Shown one piece after another: positions 31,242 to 39,681 of a stretch of 64,000 nucleotides of DNA; within the stretch, counting starts at the first letter, position 1; each line of letters starts with the position of its first letter. This DNA comes from Acinetobacter radioresistens DSM 6976 = NBRC 102413 = CIP 103788. Lineage in GTDB: Bacteria > Pseudomonadota > Gammaproteobacteria > Pseudomonadales > Moraxellaceae. Under the pieces are notes generated by a model. That model was not told where the DNA came from and searched no databases. It was given only the letters and a program-made list of their open reading frames with translations. Where the stretch lies: assembly GCF_006757745.1 (NCBI RefSeq), contig NZ_AP019740.1:2480001-2544000 (forward strand), read 5' to 3'. Made by a program: the position numbers and the translations under genes.

Positions 31242-32663
31242 ATGCCCTATTTTCAAGGAAGAATACTAAAGGTTCAGGCATGGCAATACTTCTTCATCTT
31301 CGCAATAATGATTTTCGCTTGCTGCATGTGGGGTATTGCAACCCGTCCTTTTAACCATCTGGCAGCTTTCTGGCCAGCTAACTCCATTCTCTTGGGTTGC
31401 TTGGCACGCTTTCCGGTTACCCGAAATGCCTATACTTTAGCAGGTGCTTTTACTGGTTATGTAGTTTCAGATCTTCTGTCATTTCACTCATGGAGTATTG
31501 CCCTTGGTTTTACTACTGCCAATTTGCTCTATGTAATTATTGCTTTTGCCTTTTATATAAAATTTCGCCCTTATTTTCGTCTACTGCACCAAGGCTATTT
31601 TTATTTGTTTCTGCTTTTATTCTGCTGCATAGGCAGTTTGGTTAGCTCACTCTTTATTGCCAGTCTATTTCCTCAATTAGATACCAAACTTATTCACGGC
31701 TCATTCTGGACTATTTTTGGCTACTGGTTTAGTGCCGAGTTACAGAATGCGATTTTAATTTTGCCTCTTATTTTAAACTTGCCTTATCAAAAAGGAATTC
31801 ATCAGATCTTTCGCCCAGCAGATGGACCATATAGCTTTCTGCATATCTTACCCATTTTTGTACTGTTATTTTCGTTATCACTCAGTTACTACGATTCAGG
31901 CCCAGGCGCCATTCTTTATCCGATTGCAGCATTAATCTGGTGTGCCCTGAATTACCGGCATTTTACTGTGGCACTGATTACATCAATTAGCTGCTTCTAT
32001 ATTGCTTTTTTCATGTCAGATAAATACCTGACACTTTATCCTGAACAGTACTATCTGGAAATGATTTCACTCCGCTTTGGTATTATTACCATGGCAATTG
32101 CCCCCTTAACTGTTTCAAGTATTAACCGCATCCGTTCCCAACTGATCCGGGAACTTCAACACCATGTAGCACATGATGAGCTGACTGCCAGCTTAACCCG
32201 GCGCCAATTTATGCGCTCTGCCCATTTACTTCTTAGACAGCGCACTCAGGAAAGTCAGTCACTTGCGGTACTTATGCTTGATATTGATCATTTTAAACTG
32301 ATCAATGACAAATATGGGCATCAGGCTGGAGATGAGGCATTAAGGGTCTGTGCTGCAGTTATTCGGCGCAGCTTGCGCGGCTATGATCTTTTTGGCCGGT
32401 TAGGTGGTGAAGAGTTTGCTATAGTGCTGCTTGATGTTGGTCCTGCTGAGGCATTTGAAATTGCTGAAAGAATAAGAGAAACTTTAAAAACACATATCAT
32501 CCAGCTAGATGCAGAGACTCAATTTTCTATCCAGATCAGTATTGGCCTGACTTTATTTAATCCGGCAGTCCCACACAATATAGAAGTACTACTGCATAAA
32601 GCTGATTTAGCTCTCTACGAAGCTAAACGCTCAGGACGGGACCGTGTTGTGATCACTCAATAA
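31242..32663 (+). CDS. Diguanylate cyclase with MASE1-type membrane sensor
   Basis: 473 residues. About 300 N-terminal residues form 8-10 membrane helices resembling the MASE1 sensor (FWPANSILLG, LSYYDSGPGAIL). The C-terminal GGDEF domain has DIDHFKLINDKYGHQAGDEAL and the active loop RLGGEEF, so it should make cyclic di-GMP. The inhibitory I-site RxxD (RGYD) lies five residues before GGEEF, implying product feedback. The signal sensed is unknown. No EAL domain is attached. Confidence 0.9.
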   Translation: MPYFQGRILKVQAWQYFFIFAIMIFACCMWGIATRPFNHLAAFWPANSILLGCLARFPVTRNAYTLAGAFTGYVVSDLLSFHSWSIALGFTTANLLYVIIAFAFYIKFRPYFRLLHQGYFYLFLLLFCCIGSLVSSLFIASLFPQLDTKLIHGSFWTIFGYWFSAELQNAILILPLILNLPYQKGIHQIFRPADGPYSFLHILPIFVLLFSLSLSYYDSGPGAILYPIAALIWCALNYRHFTVALITSISCFYIAFFMSDKYLTLYPEQYYLEMISLRFGIITMAIAPLTVSSINRIRSQLIRELQHHVAHDELTASLTRRQFMRSAHLLLRQRTQESQSLAVLMLDIDHFKLINDKYGHQAGDEALRVCAAVIRRSLRGYDLFGRLGGEEFAIVLLDVGPAEAFEIAERIRETLKTHIIQLDAETQFSIQISIGLTLFNPAVPHNIEVLLHKADLALYEAKRSGRDRVVITQ

Positions 32664-32759
32664 TTTTTTGATAATTCAGTTACATGCTTTAATGAACTTA
32701 ATACACTGCTAATTTTCACTACAGGTTATGCTTAAAATCAAAGAATAAGGAGCAATAAC

Positions 32760-33116
32760 ATGAGTTTAAAATTTACCCATAAACCTAATTATTTTTTATA
32801 TGCAGATTTACTGATTAAATATATACAGGGGTATGTACGTAAATATCCAGAAGTTAATAATGCCATTTTTGACTTAAACGATATTTATAAGCTTTTCACT
32901 GAAGATTATGCTTCTACTACCGTTAATCTGGCTGGCATTTTAAATATTGCGGACGAATATACAGTTGAAACTATCAATGGGGACTGTAAAGTAATTCTTA
33001 ACCATCGTATCGATGTCGAAAATCATAAACTTCTGGTTGATTTTAATCAGGCAGCTTTAGAAGGTTTACGCCAAGGCAATCCACTGATTGCACCTGACCC
33101 CACCATCCAGCAATAA
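32760..33116 (+). CDS. Hypothetical protein, 118 residues
   Basis: Soluble protein with no signal peptide or membrane helix. It has a helical N-terminal half (YFLYADLLIKYIQGYVRKY) and a mixed C-terminal half. An AAGGAG ribosome binding site 6 nt before the ATG supports the start. It lies 97 bp after the cyclase on the same strand and ends in a shared terminator with bfmS. I recognise no family. Confidence 0.7.
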   Translation: MSLKFTHKPNYFLYADLLIKYIQGYVRKYPEVNNAIFDLNDIYKLFTEDYASTTVNLAGILNIADEYTVETINGDCKVILNHRIDVENHKLLVDFNQAALEGLRQGNPLIAPDPTIQQ

Positions 33117-33123
33117 GGCTAAT

Positions 33124-33154
33124 ATAAAAAAGCACCTGTCAGGTGCTTTTTTTA
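33124..33154. terminator. Bidirectional terminator between the 118-residue gene and bfmS
   Basis: The stem AAAAGCACCTG/CAGGTGCTTTT has T-runs on both strands. It overlaps the 3' end of bfmS (stop at 33139), so the end of bfmS lies inside the hairpin. Confidence 0.85.
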
Positions 33155-34791
33155 TCGATACGATTTTTTCTGGCTTCATGTTTAAAACGCTGAGCAGGCC
33201 AAGTCATAATGAAACGCGCCCCTCCCAAGTCCGGGCTCTGATCAACCTGTATGGTTCCACCAAACCAGTATGCAATACGACTGACAATAGAAAGGCCCAG
33301 TCCATAACCACCTGAAGCACGGGTTCTGCTGTCATCTAGACGAGCAAAGGCTTCAAAAATACGGGCACGGTCTATTTCAGGAATACCTGCTCCATCATCT
33401 TCAACACTGACATAAGCTTTCCCATCTTTATCGATACCACCCGAAATTCGCACCTTATGGTCACAATAACGTACTGCATTACCCACCAGATTTTGTACTA
33501 CACGATGAAGGTAGCGGCGTTCAGCATCTACCCGGAGATCAGGGGCTGGTGCTAACAATTCAATTTCCTTTTGGGTCTTTAAAGCTTCTGTTTCGGTTGC
33601 TACCTGACTCAGCACTTCTACCAGCGGAAGTTCTTCAAACTCAAGCGAAGGTGTCCCCTGCTCCAGTTTGGCATAAGTCATAATTTCATCAATCAGGGTA
33701 TTCAGTGCTTCAATATCCTTATCGATCATTTCAATCTGTTGCAGACGATATTCATAATCATCTTCTTCTGCCAGCATTTCCATACCGAAGCGAATCCGGG
33801 CCACTGGTGTTCTTAGCTCATGTGAAACGGCGCGCATCAACTCACGTTGTGCTTCAATAAGGCGCTGGATATGATCTGACATATTGTTGTAACTGGCTGC
33901 CAGATTAGCCATTTCATCATTACCTTCAATAGGTACACGTAATGACAGATCACCAGATTTCATACGGTTTAAAGCATAACGTACCTGACGGATCTTGCGC
34001 TCTAGCGGTACAATTAAACCGTAAACTCCCAAGCTCAATAAAAATAGGCTCAGCAAGGTAATGCCACCAGCCAGCTGGAATGGCATCCAGTTAAAGACCG
34101 GCACAGGACCAATCACCAGCACTTCAGACGGATTGCTTGGCATTGGTGAAATAATCGTAATATTGGTACCACGCATGGTCGCGCTGTCTTTATAGAGCAT
34201 AATGCTCTGATCCTGACGCAGCTGACCGATCTGTTCAGAATCGAGCTGGAGCTCATGCAGGTTTTGAATAGAAATTGGATAAGTAAAGTATTTTTGAATC
34301 TTGGCCAGATACTCGCGCTCCTGACCCGGATAGTAAATCAGATAATCTAAAATAAAAATTGGCAAGGCCTTCATTTGACGCTCGCCAATCTTGTCTACTT
34401 TGACATAGAGATAATGTTTAGGATCATCTTTTAGCCCAAGAATAATATACGCAGTTGTATTCTTGGCATCATAACGTACTACTGCCTGCAAATTATTGAT
34501 TCGTTTGCGTTCCGCACGTGACAGCTCTACTTTACTGGCATCAACATAATAGATTGAAAGTTCCAGAAGATCAGAGGCATCCGCAATCCAGTCCAGCTTT
34601 TGCTGTTCACTTGGCTGCCGGGAAACCCCCTCACTGATCACATAAGAAATACCATCTGTGAGTGATTCCCGATATTCCTGCGCCCGTTGATAGTTAATGA
34701 TTTGGACCAGCAGGTAACCAAATACAGCAACTAAAGCAACCAGAACTACAAGTCCTGCGTATATACGCAGGAATATACTGTGTTTGAACAC
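33139..34791 (-). CDS. bfmS: Sensor histidine kinase BfmS
   Basis: 550 residues. Two membrane helices (about 10-30 and 240-260) flank a periplasmic sensor region. A HAMP segment and a HisKA domain with AVSHELRTPVARIRF (His324) follow. The HATPase domain shows VGNAVRYC, DDGAGIP and GGYGLGLSI. It closely resembles Acinetobacter BfmS, which controls BfmR activity in biofilm, capsule and stress responses (established in A. baumannii). It is encoded 55 bp downstream of bfmR. Confidence 0.94.
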   Translation of the reverse strand: MFKHSIFLRIYAGLVVLVALVAVFGYLLVQIINYQRAQEYRESLTDGISYVISEGVSRQPSEQQKLDWIADASDLLELSIYYVDASKVELSRAERKRINNLQAVVRYDAKNTTAYIILGLKDDPKHYLYVKVDKIGERQMKALPIFILDYLIYYPGQEREYLAKIQKYFTYPISIQNLHELQLDSEQIGQLRQDQSIMLYKDSATMRGTNITIISPMPSNPSEVLVIGPVPVFNWMPFQLAGGITLLSLFLLSLGVYGLIVPLERKIRQVRYALNRMKSGDLSLRVPIEGNDEMANLAASYNNMSDHIQRLIEAQRELMRAVSHELRTPVARIRFGMEMLAEEDDYEYRLQQIEMIDKDIEALNTLIDEIMTYAKLEQGTPSLEFEELPLVEVLSQVATETEALKTQKEIELLAPAPDLRVDAERRYLHRVVQNLVGNAVRYCDHKVRISGGIDKDGKAYVSVEDDGAGIPEIDRARIFEAFARLDDSRTRASGGYGLGLSIVSRIAYWFGGTIQVDQSPDLGGARFIMTWPAQRFKHEARKNRIDKKST

Positions 34792-34846
34792 TCGACCAAC
34801 CTTGTAAGGAGATGAATTTGTTTAGAAGCAAAAAAACCGCTATATC

Positions 34847-35563
34847 TTATAGACCATTGGTTTCTTTGACAAACAGATATCCCTTGCTTCGTACAGTTTT
34901 AATACGTTTTGGATTTTCTGGATCATCACCGATTTTTGGACGAATACGTGAGATACGTACATCGATTGAACGGTCCTGACCATCATATTCAATACCGCGC
35001 AGACGCTCAAAGATATCTTCACGTGATAAGATACGGCCCGCGTTCGAAGCCAGTAACCACAGCAAATCATACTCAGCACTGGTGAAATCAACCAGCTCAC
35101 CATTGAGAGTGACCGAGCGACCGCCATTGTCAATAACCAGATCATCAAACTCAATACGCTGTGCTACTTCATCTTCTACAGTTTTATCTGTACGACGCAG
35201 CAGTGCACGGATACGCGCCAATAGTACTCGTGGCTGAACTGGTTTCGGCACGTAATCATCAGCGCCCATTTCCAGACCCAGTACCTGATCCATGTCTTCA
35301 GTACGTGCTGTAAGCATCAGAATCGGTTGATGGTAATGTGGACGCACTTCACGACAAACGGTTAATCCGTCTGCTCCTGGCAACATTACATCAAGTACGA
35401 CCATATCTGGCTGTTCACTGATGATACGGCGGATTGCACGGTTACCATCCGTTTCCACCCCCACTTCCAACCCGTTACGGATTAAGTATTCCTGGGTCAG
35501 ACGAGCAAGACGCTCATCATCTTCAACGATTAAAATTTTTGGTAACTTTTCTTCTTGGCTCAT
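34847..35563 (-). CDS. bfmR: Response regulator BfmR
   Basis: 238 residues from the ATG at 35563, equal to the known BfmR length; the open frame extends further upstream to 35734 but into the promoter region. The receiver domain has acidic DD15-16 and phospho-acceptor Asp58 (VVLDVMLPGADG). An OmpR/PhoB-type winged helix follows (SAEYDLLWLLASNAGRILSRE). In A. baumannii it is a master regulator of biofilm, envelope and virulence genes. It is transcribed divergently from nrdA. Confidence 0.95.
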   Translation of the reverse strand: MSQEEKLPKILIVEDDERLARLTQEYLIRNGLEVGVETDGNRAIRRIISEQPDMVVLDVMLPGADGLTVCREVRPHYHQPILMLTARTEDMDQVLGLEMGADDYVPKPVQPRVLLARIRALLRRTDKTVEDEVAQRIEFDDLVIDNGGRSVTLNGELVDFTSAEYDLLWLLASNAGRILSREDIFERLRGIEYDGQDRSIDVRISRIRPKIGDDPENPKRIKTVRSKGYLFVKETNGL

Positions 35564-35650
35564 GAAATATGCCTCTATGTATATGTTTGTTGGTATCTTT
35601 AATGAATCGAAACTCAGTGATACGTCATTAATAATTCGCAATATACACAC

Positions 35651-35665
35651 GTTTACATTGTAAAC
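35651..35665. promoter_or_regulatory. 15-bp palindrome upstream of bfmR, candidate operator
   Basis: GTTTACATTGTAAAC is a perfect 7-1-7 palindrome located about 90 bp upstream of the bfmR start. BfmR is known to bind its own promoter in A. baumannii, so this is a reasonable candidate for autoregulation, but I infer this from position and symmetry only. Confidence 0.45.
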
Positions 35666-35860
35666 AAGTAGCTGTTCACCAAACTGATACATGTCAGCAT
35701 TGTTTTGTAATATTCTTTTAATGCTTGATATCACTAGGCTTTTATATAAATTCTAGTATTTGTCCTGGATTTTAGCTTTTTTTTAACCGATAAAATGTAT
35801 TTTTATATACAAAAGATTGCATTGTTCAGAAACTGAGTAATTGATTCGTCGCTTTTTTAG

Positions 35861-35881
35861 TTATCCACATAGTTATCTATA
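35861..35881 (+). promoter_or_regulatory. Pair of DnaA-box-like sites upstream of nrdA
   Basis: TTATCCACA at 35861-35869 is a perfect DnaA box. TTATCTATA at 35873-35881 follows exactly 12 bp later with two mismatches. They lie about 290 bp before the nrdA start. In E. coli, DnaA binds two boxes in the nrdAB promoter and controls it, which makes this location meaningful. The rest of 35666-36027 shows a hairpin (GGAAAA 35951-35956 with TTTTCC 35977-35982) and no gene. Confidence 0.55.
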
Positions 35882-36027
35882 AGCATGCTGAACCAGCTTT
35901 GTTATGCTATGCCTTAGCCAATAAGGCTTATAGCTGAATGACAGAAAATGGGAAAATTTGCTGCGAAGCAAAGGCCTTTTCCAAGAAAAATTTTTACTAA
36001 AATGTCAATATTGATATACCCTAAAAA

Positions 36028-36075
36028 TTCCCGTATCTTGTGTCCAATTCAAATATAAACCACTAAGTCTTGTGT
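36028..36075 (+). promoter_or_regulatory. Tandem NrdR-box-like sites upstream of nrdA
   Basis: Two 16-bp sites, at 36028-36043 and 36060-36075, both end in TCTTGTGT, the right half of the NrdR consensus (acaCwATATcTtGTGT type). They are 32 bp apart, about three helical turns, which is the spacing known for NrdR box pairs. The left halves are degenerate. They end 85 bp before the nrdA start codon. NrdR represses ribonucleotide reductase genes when dATP is high. Confidence 0.6.
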
Positions 36076-36160
36076 TTATCCTGATCAGCTGTCCTGTTTT
36101 GCAAACAGATGAATCAGGCTTATTAAACATAACAATAGATGACAATGGAGAGCGACTGAG

Positions 36161-38989
36161 ATGAGCGCAATCACTTCAACCCCAGGTCAACTTCAGGTGA
36201 TTAAACGCACCGGTGAGGTTGCCGCTTTCGATGCAGAAAAAATCTCTGTTGCGATTGGTAAAGCATTTTTGGCGGTAGAAGGCCAGCAAAGTGCTGACTC
36301 TAGTCGCGTCCATGACCGGATTACCCAATTAACTGAAATGGTCATGAATACCTTCAAGCGTCGTTTACCTTCTGGCGGGACGATTCATATTGAAGAAATT
36401 CAGGATCAGGTTGAACTGGCACTTATGCGCACTGGCGAGCAGAAAGTTGCCCGTGCTTATGTTATTTATCGTGAACAGCGTAACCAAGCTCGCCAGCAAA
36501 CTGGCGCTCATCACCATCCAACACTGCAGATTACTGACAGTAAAGGACAGCTTCAGCCACTGGACATGAGCAAACTTCAAACCACACTGGAAAAAGCTAG
36601 TGAAGGTCTGGAAGGCATTGATGTACAGGCAATTATTGATGAAACTGTAAAAAACCTCTATAACGGCGTTAAAGCATCTGATATTGCCACCACCATGATG
36701 ATGGCAACACGTACCCGTATCGAACAGGAACCTAACTATACTTATGTTACGGCCCGTCTGTTACGTGATGAACTGGTGGCAACCGGTCTGGCATTTTTGG
36801 GACTGTCTGAAGATACACCGGAAAGTGAAGCGCTTGAAGGTTTCTTGAAAAAAGGGGTCGAGCTTGAACTGCTTGATGCCGAGTTGCTGAAATTTGACCT
36901 GAAAAAGCTGGCAGCAGCAATTCAGCCAGAACGTTCAAACCAGTTTACCTATTTAGGCCTGCAAACCTTATTTGACCGTTATTTCATCCATTCTAATGGG
37001 ATACGCTTCGAACTGCCCCAACTATTCTTTATGCGCGTTTCTATGGGACTTGCTGTTCAGGAAGATGATCGAGAAGCCCGTGCAATCGAATTTTATAATC
37101 TGCTGTCCAGTTTTGACTATATGGCATCTACGCCAACACTATTTAATTCAGGCACCCTGCGTCCACAGCTTTCCAGCTGCTACCTGACCACCATTTCAGA
37201 TGATCTTTATAATATCTATGGCGCAATGCGTGATAATGCCATGCTGTCAAAATGGGCTGGTGGCCTGGGCAATGACTGGACCCCGGTCCGTGCGCTGAAC
37301 TCATATATCAAAGGGACTAATGGCAAATCTCAAGGTGTAGTTCCATTCCTTAAAGTTGCAAATGACACTGCAGTTGCAGTTAACCAGGGTGGCAAGCGTA
37401 AAGGTGCAGTATGTGCCTATCTTGAAACCTGGCATCTTGATATTGAGGAGTTTCTGGAACTACGTAAAAATACAGGTGATGACCGTCGTCGTACCCATGA
37501 CATGAACACGGCTAACTGGGTACCTGACCTGTTTATGCAGCGTGTCTTCGAAGATGGTGAATGGACCCTGTTTACCCCTTCTGAAACGCCTGATCTGCAT
37601 GACCTGACAGGTTCAGCATTTGCAGAGCGTTATGCTTATTATGAGTCTGTTGCCAAAGAACAGAACATGTTGCACAAGAAAATCCGTGCAAAAGACTTAT
37701 GGCGTAAAATGCTGTCTATGCTGTTTGAAACAGGTCATCCTTGGATTACTTTCAAAGATGTATGTAACCTGCGCTCACCTCAGCAGCATGTGGGTGTGGT
37801 TCACTCTTCCAACCTGTGTACTGAAATTACCCTGAATACCAATCAGGATGAAATTGCAGTATGTAACCTCGGTTCTATTAACTTGGTACAGCATGTACAA
37901 GGCGGCAAGCTTGACCGCGAGAAACTAGCACGTACCGTAAAAACAGCTGTACGTATGCTCGATAACGTTATCGATATTAACTACTATGCTGTACCACAAG
38001 CCAAAAACTCTAACCTGAAACACCGTCCGGTTGGTATGGGTATCATGGGCTTCCAGGATGCACTGTATGAACTTGGTATGGCTTACGGTTCAGATGCAGC
38101 AGTTGAATTTGCTGATGAATCTATGGAAGTGATCAGTTACTACGCCATTGAGACTTCAAGTGATCTTGCAGTTGAGCGTGGTGCTTATTCAACCTTCAAA
38201 GGGTCGCTATGGGATCAAGGAATCTTACCAATTGACTCTCTGGAAATTGTAGCAAAATCCCGCCCGGACCGTATGTTTGAAGTGGACCGTACCCAACGTC
38301 TGGACTGGAATACTCTACGTACTAAAGTCCAGAAAGACGGTATGCGCAACTCGAATGTAATGGCGATTGCACCGACTGCAACCATTTCTAATATTTGTGG
38401 TGTTTCGCAATCAATTGAGCCAACCTTCCAGAACCTGTATGTGAAATCAAACCTGTCTGGTGAGTTTACAGTGATAAACCCGTATCTGGTACGTGCCCTG
38501 AAAGAACGCGGCCTGTGGGATTCGGTAATGGTAAATGACCTGAAACACTTTGAAGGTTCTGTACAGAAGATTGCCCGTATTCCAGATGAGTTAAAAGCTA
38601 TTTTTGCTACAGCATTTGAAGTTGAGCCACGCTGGATTGTAGATGCTGCTTCACGACGCCAGAAATGGATCGATCAGGCCCAGTCCCTGAACCTGTATAT
38701 TGCAGGTGCCAATGGCAAGAAACTTGATCTAACCTATAAAATGGCATGGTTGCGTGGCCTGAAAACAACCTATTATCTGCGAGCGCTTGGTGCTACTTCA
38801 GCCGAGAAATCAACTATCAACACTGGTGCATTAAATGCTGTTAAAGCCACAGCAGCGGCCCCAGTAGCTGCAGCTCCTGTGGTAGAAACCAAACCGGAAA
38901 CTGTAGCTGAAGAAGACGGTTTTGCTCAAGCTGCGCCGGTGCCTATGGCATGTTCGATTGATAATCCTGACTGTGAAGCTTGTCAGTAA
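36161..38989 (+). CDS. nrdA: Class Ia ribonucleoside-diphosphate reductase alpha subunit
   Basis: 942 residues, about 180 longer than E. coli NrdA (761). The extra length is at the N-terminus, where two ATP-cone-like regions can be seen (about residues 10-105 and 120-215), as in Pseudomonas-type NrdA. Catalytic landmarks are LSSCYLTTI, NLCTEITLNTN and VCNLGSINL. The C-terminal redox pair is in CSIDNPDCEACQ, preceded by an Ala/Pro-rich flexible tail. It reduces NDPs to dNDPs with NrdB. A GGAGAG site precedes the ATG. Confidence 0.97.
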   Translation: MSAITSTPGQLQVIKRTGEVAAFDAEKISVAIGKAFLAVEGQQSADSSRVHDRITQLTEMVMNTFKRRLPSGGTIHIEEIQDQVELALMRTGEQKVARAYVIYREQRNQARQQTGAHHHPTLQITDSKGQLQPLDMSKLQTTLEKASEGLEGIDVQAIIDETVKNLYNGVKASDIATTMMMATRTRIEQEPNYTYVTARLLRDELVATGLAFLGLSEDTPESEALEGFLKKGVELELLDAELLKFDLKKLAAAIQPERSNQFTYLGLQTLFDRYFIHSNGIRFELPQLFFMRVSMGLAVQEDDREARAIEFYNLLSSFDYMASTPTLFNSGTLRPQLSSCYLTTISDDLYNIYGAMRDNAMLSKWAGGLGNDWTPVRALNSYIKGTNGKSQGVVPFLKVANDTAVAVNQGGKRKGAVCAYLETWHLDIEEFLELRKNTGDDRRRTHDMNTANWVPDLFMQRVFEDGEWTLFTPSETPDLHDLTGSAFAERYAYYESVAKEQNMLHKKIRAKDLWRKMLSMLFETGHPWITFKDVCNLRSPQQHVGVVHSSNLCTEITLNTNQDEIAVCNLGSINLVQHVQGGKLDREKLARTVKTAVRMLDNVIDINYYAVPQAKNSNLKHRPVGMGIMGFQDALYELGMAYGSDAAVEFADESMEVISYYAIETSSDLAVERGAYSTFKGSLWDQGILPIDSLEIVAKSRPDRMFEVDRTQRLDWNTLRTKVQKDGMRNSNVMAIAPTATISNICGVSQSIEPTFQNLYVKSNLSGEFTVINPYLVRALKERGLWDSVMVNDLKHFEGSVQKIARIPDELKAIFATAFEVEPRWIVDAASRRQKWIDQAQSLNLYIAGANGKKLDLTYKMAWLRGLKTTYYLRALGATSAEKSTINTGALNAVKATAAAPVAAAPVVETKPETVAEEDGFAQAAPVPMACSIDNPDCEACQ

Positions 38990-39002
38990 TCTGACAGGTT
39001 TT

Positions 39003-39074
39003 AAATCCTCCCCGGCCCTCCTTTAATAAAGGAGGGAGAACACTCCCTTTTAAAAAGGGGACTTAGGGGGATTA
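39003..39074. repeat. Palindromic repeat-like element after nrdA
   Basis: A compound palindrome of about 72 bp. CCCTCCTTT/AAAGGAGGG forms one hairpin (39016-39036), CCCTTTT/AAAAGGG a second (39045-39060), and the outer ends AATCCTCCCC and GGGGGATT pair. This arrangement looks like the dispersed non-coding palindromic repeats found in several Moraxellaceae genomes, as I recall; no second copy was noticed in this window. It lies 14 bp after the nrdA stop and may also act as a transcript end. Confidence 0.55.
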
Positions 39075-39085
39075 CGAAATTCAGG

Positions 39086-39132
39086 CAATAAAAAAGCCCT
39101 CTAGCGTCCGTCAAAACTAACTAGAAGGCTTT
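39086..39132 (-). terminator. Minus-strand terminator downstream of the structured RNA candidate
   Basis: A 12-bp stem (39093-39104 with 39121-39132, one G-U) with a 16-nt loop is followed on the minus strand by CTTTTTTATT. On the plus strand the tract after the stem is TTCAATC, which is poor. The signal therefore points to a transcript running on the minus strand from the region above, where no protein gene is present. Confidence 0.65.
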
Positions 39133-39365
39133 CAATCTCGAAGTGATATCAAGATGGTCACGACGAGGCTGGCATATGTGAATGCGATAGTGATTCTATC
39201 ATCGAATTAGCTATCGAGCCAGTACAAGTCATCTTGATTTGTATGGAGCAAACGACATGTTAACTCAAAATAAGAGTGTACATGTGCGTTCATACGTTCG
39301 ACGTCGATTTAATCGATTTGAAACTGTATGTACACACTATCGTAGTCATCCCAAGTGATTGAGAT
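39133..39365 (-). ncRNA. Candidate structured ncRNA between nrdA and nrdB
   Basis: No convincing ORF, but dense nested complementarity. Hairpin A has ATCAAGATG 39148-39156 with 39230-39238, CTGGC 39169-39173 with 39218-39222, CGATAG 39185-39190 with 39211-39216, and ATTC/GAAT at the tip. Hairpin B has GTGTACAT 39276-39283 with 39328-39335, with TCGAT/ATCGA inside. The only good terminator is on the minus strand (39086-39132), so a transcript of about 250-280 nt antiparallel to nrdAB is proposed. It does not look like tmRNA, RNase P or SRP RNA to me, and I see no 6S hallmark. The promoter was not identified. Confidence 0.45.
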
Positions 39366-39413
39366 GGTTTGAGAGGCTGAAAGGCCTCTCAATTTAAATA
39401 AAAGGAAACCTCA

Positions 39414-39542
39414 ATGCCTCATATGACTCATAACTATGTGTTAGGACTCGCGGTTCTGGTTTTTTCCTTTATTTTTTTCTACGTACCGATGGTATATGCC
39501 TTTATTAAAATCCGGGCACAACAGCGTAACCAAAATAAGTAA
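39414..39542 (+). CDS. 42-residue single-pass membrane peptide
   Basis: The ATG at 39414 has an AAGGAAA ribosome binding site 6 nt upstream. The product starts MPHMTHNYVLGLAVLVF and continues with an aromatic-rich hydrophobic helix of about 25 residues, then a basic tail (IKIRAQQRNQNK), giving an N-out/C-in or N-in topology that sequence alone does not settle. It lies between nrdA and nrdB. The function is unknown. Clear translation signals and a membrane-compatible composition support it as real. Confidence 0.6.
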   Translation: MPHMTHNYVLGLAVLVFSFIFFYVPMVYAFIKIRAQQRNQNK

Positions 39543-39681
39543 GATCAATGCAGCCTAATGACTAAAAATAGAGCAGCAATTGGTAAAACTTAATTTTGCT
39601 TACACAGAATGAGCGTATAGTAGTGACATCTTCGTATGTGAGATGTCAGATAAAGATATAAGCAACGAAGAGAGAACTATT

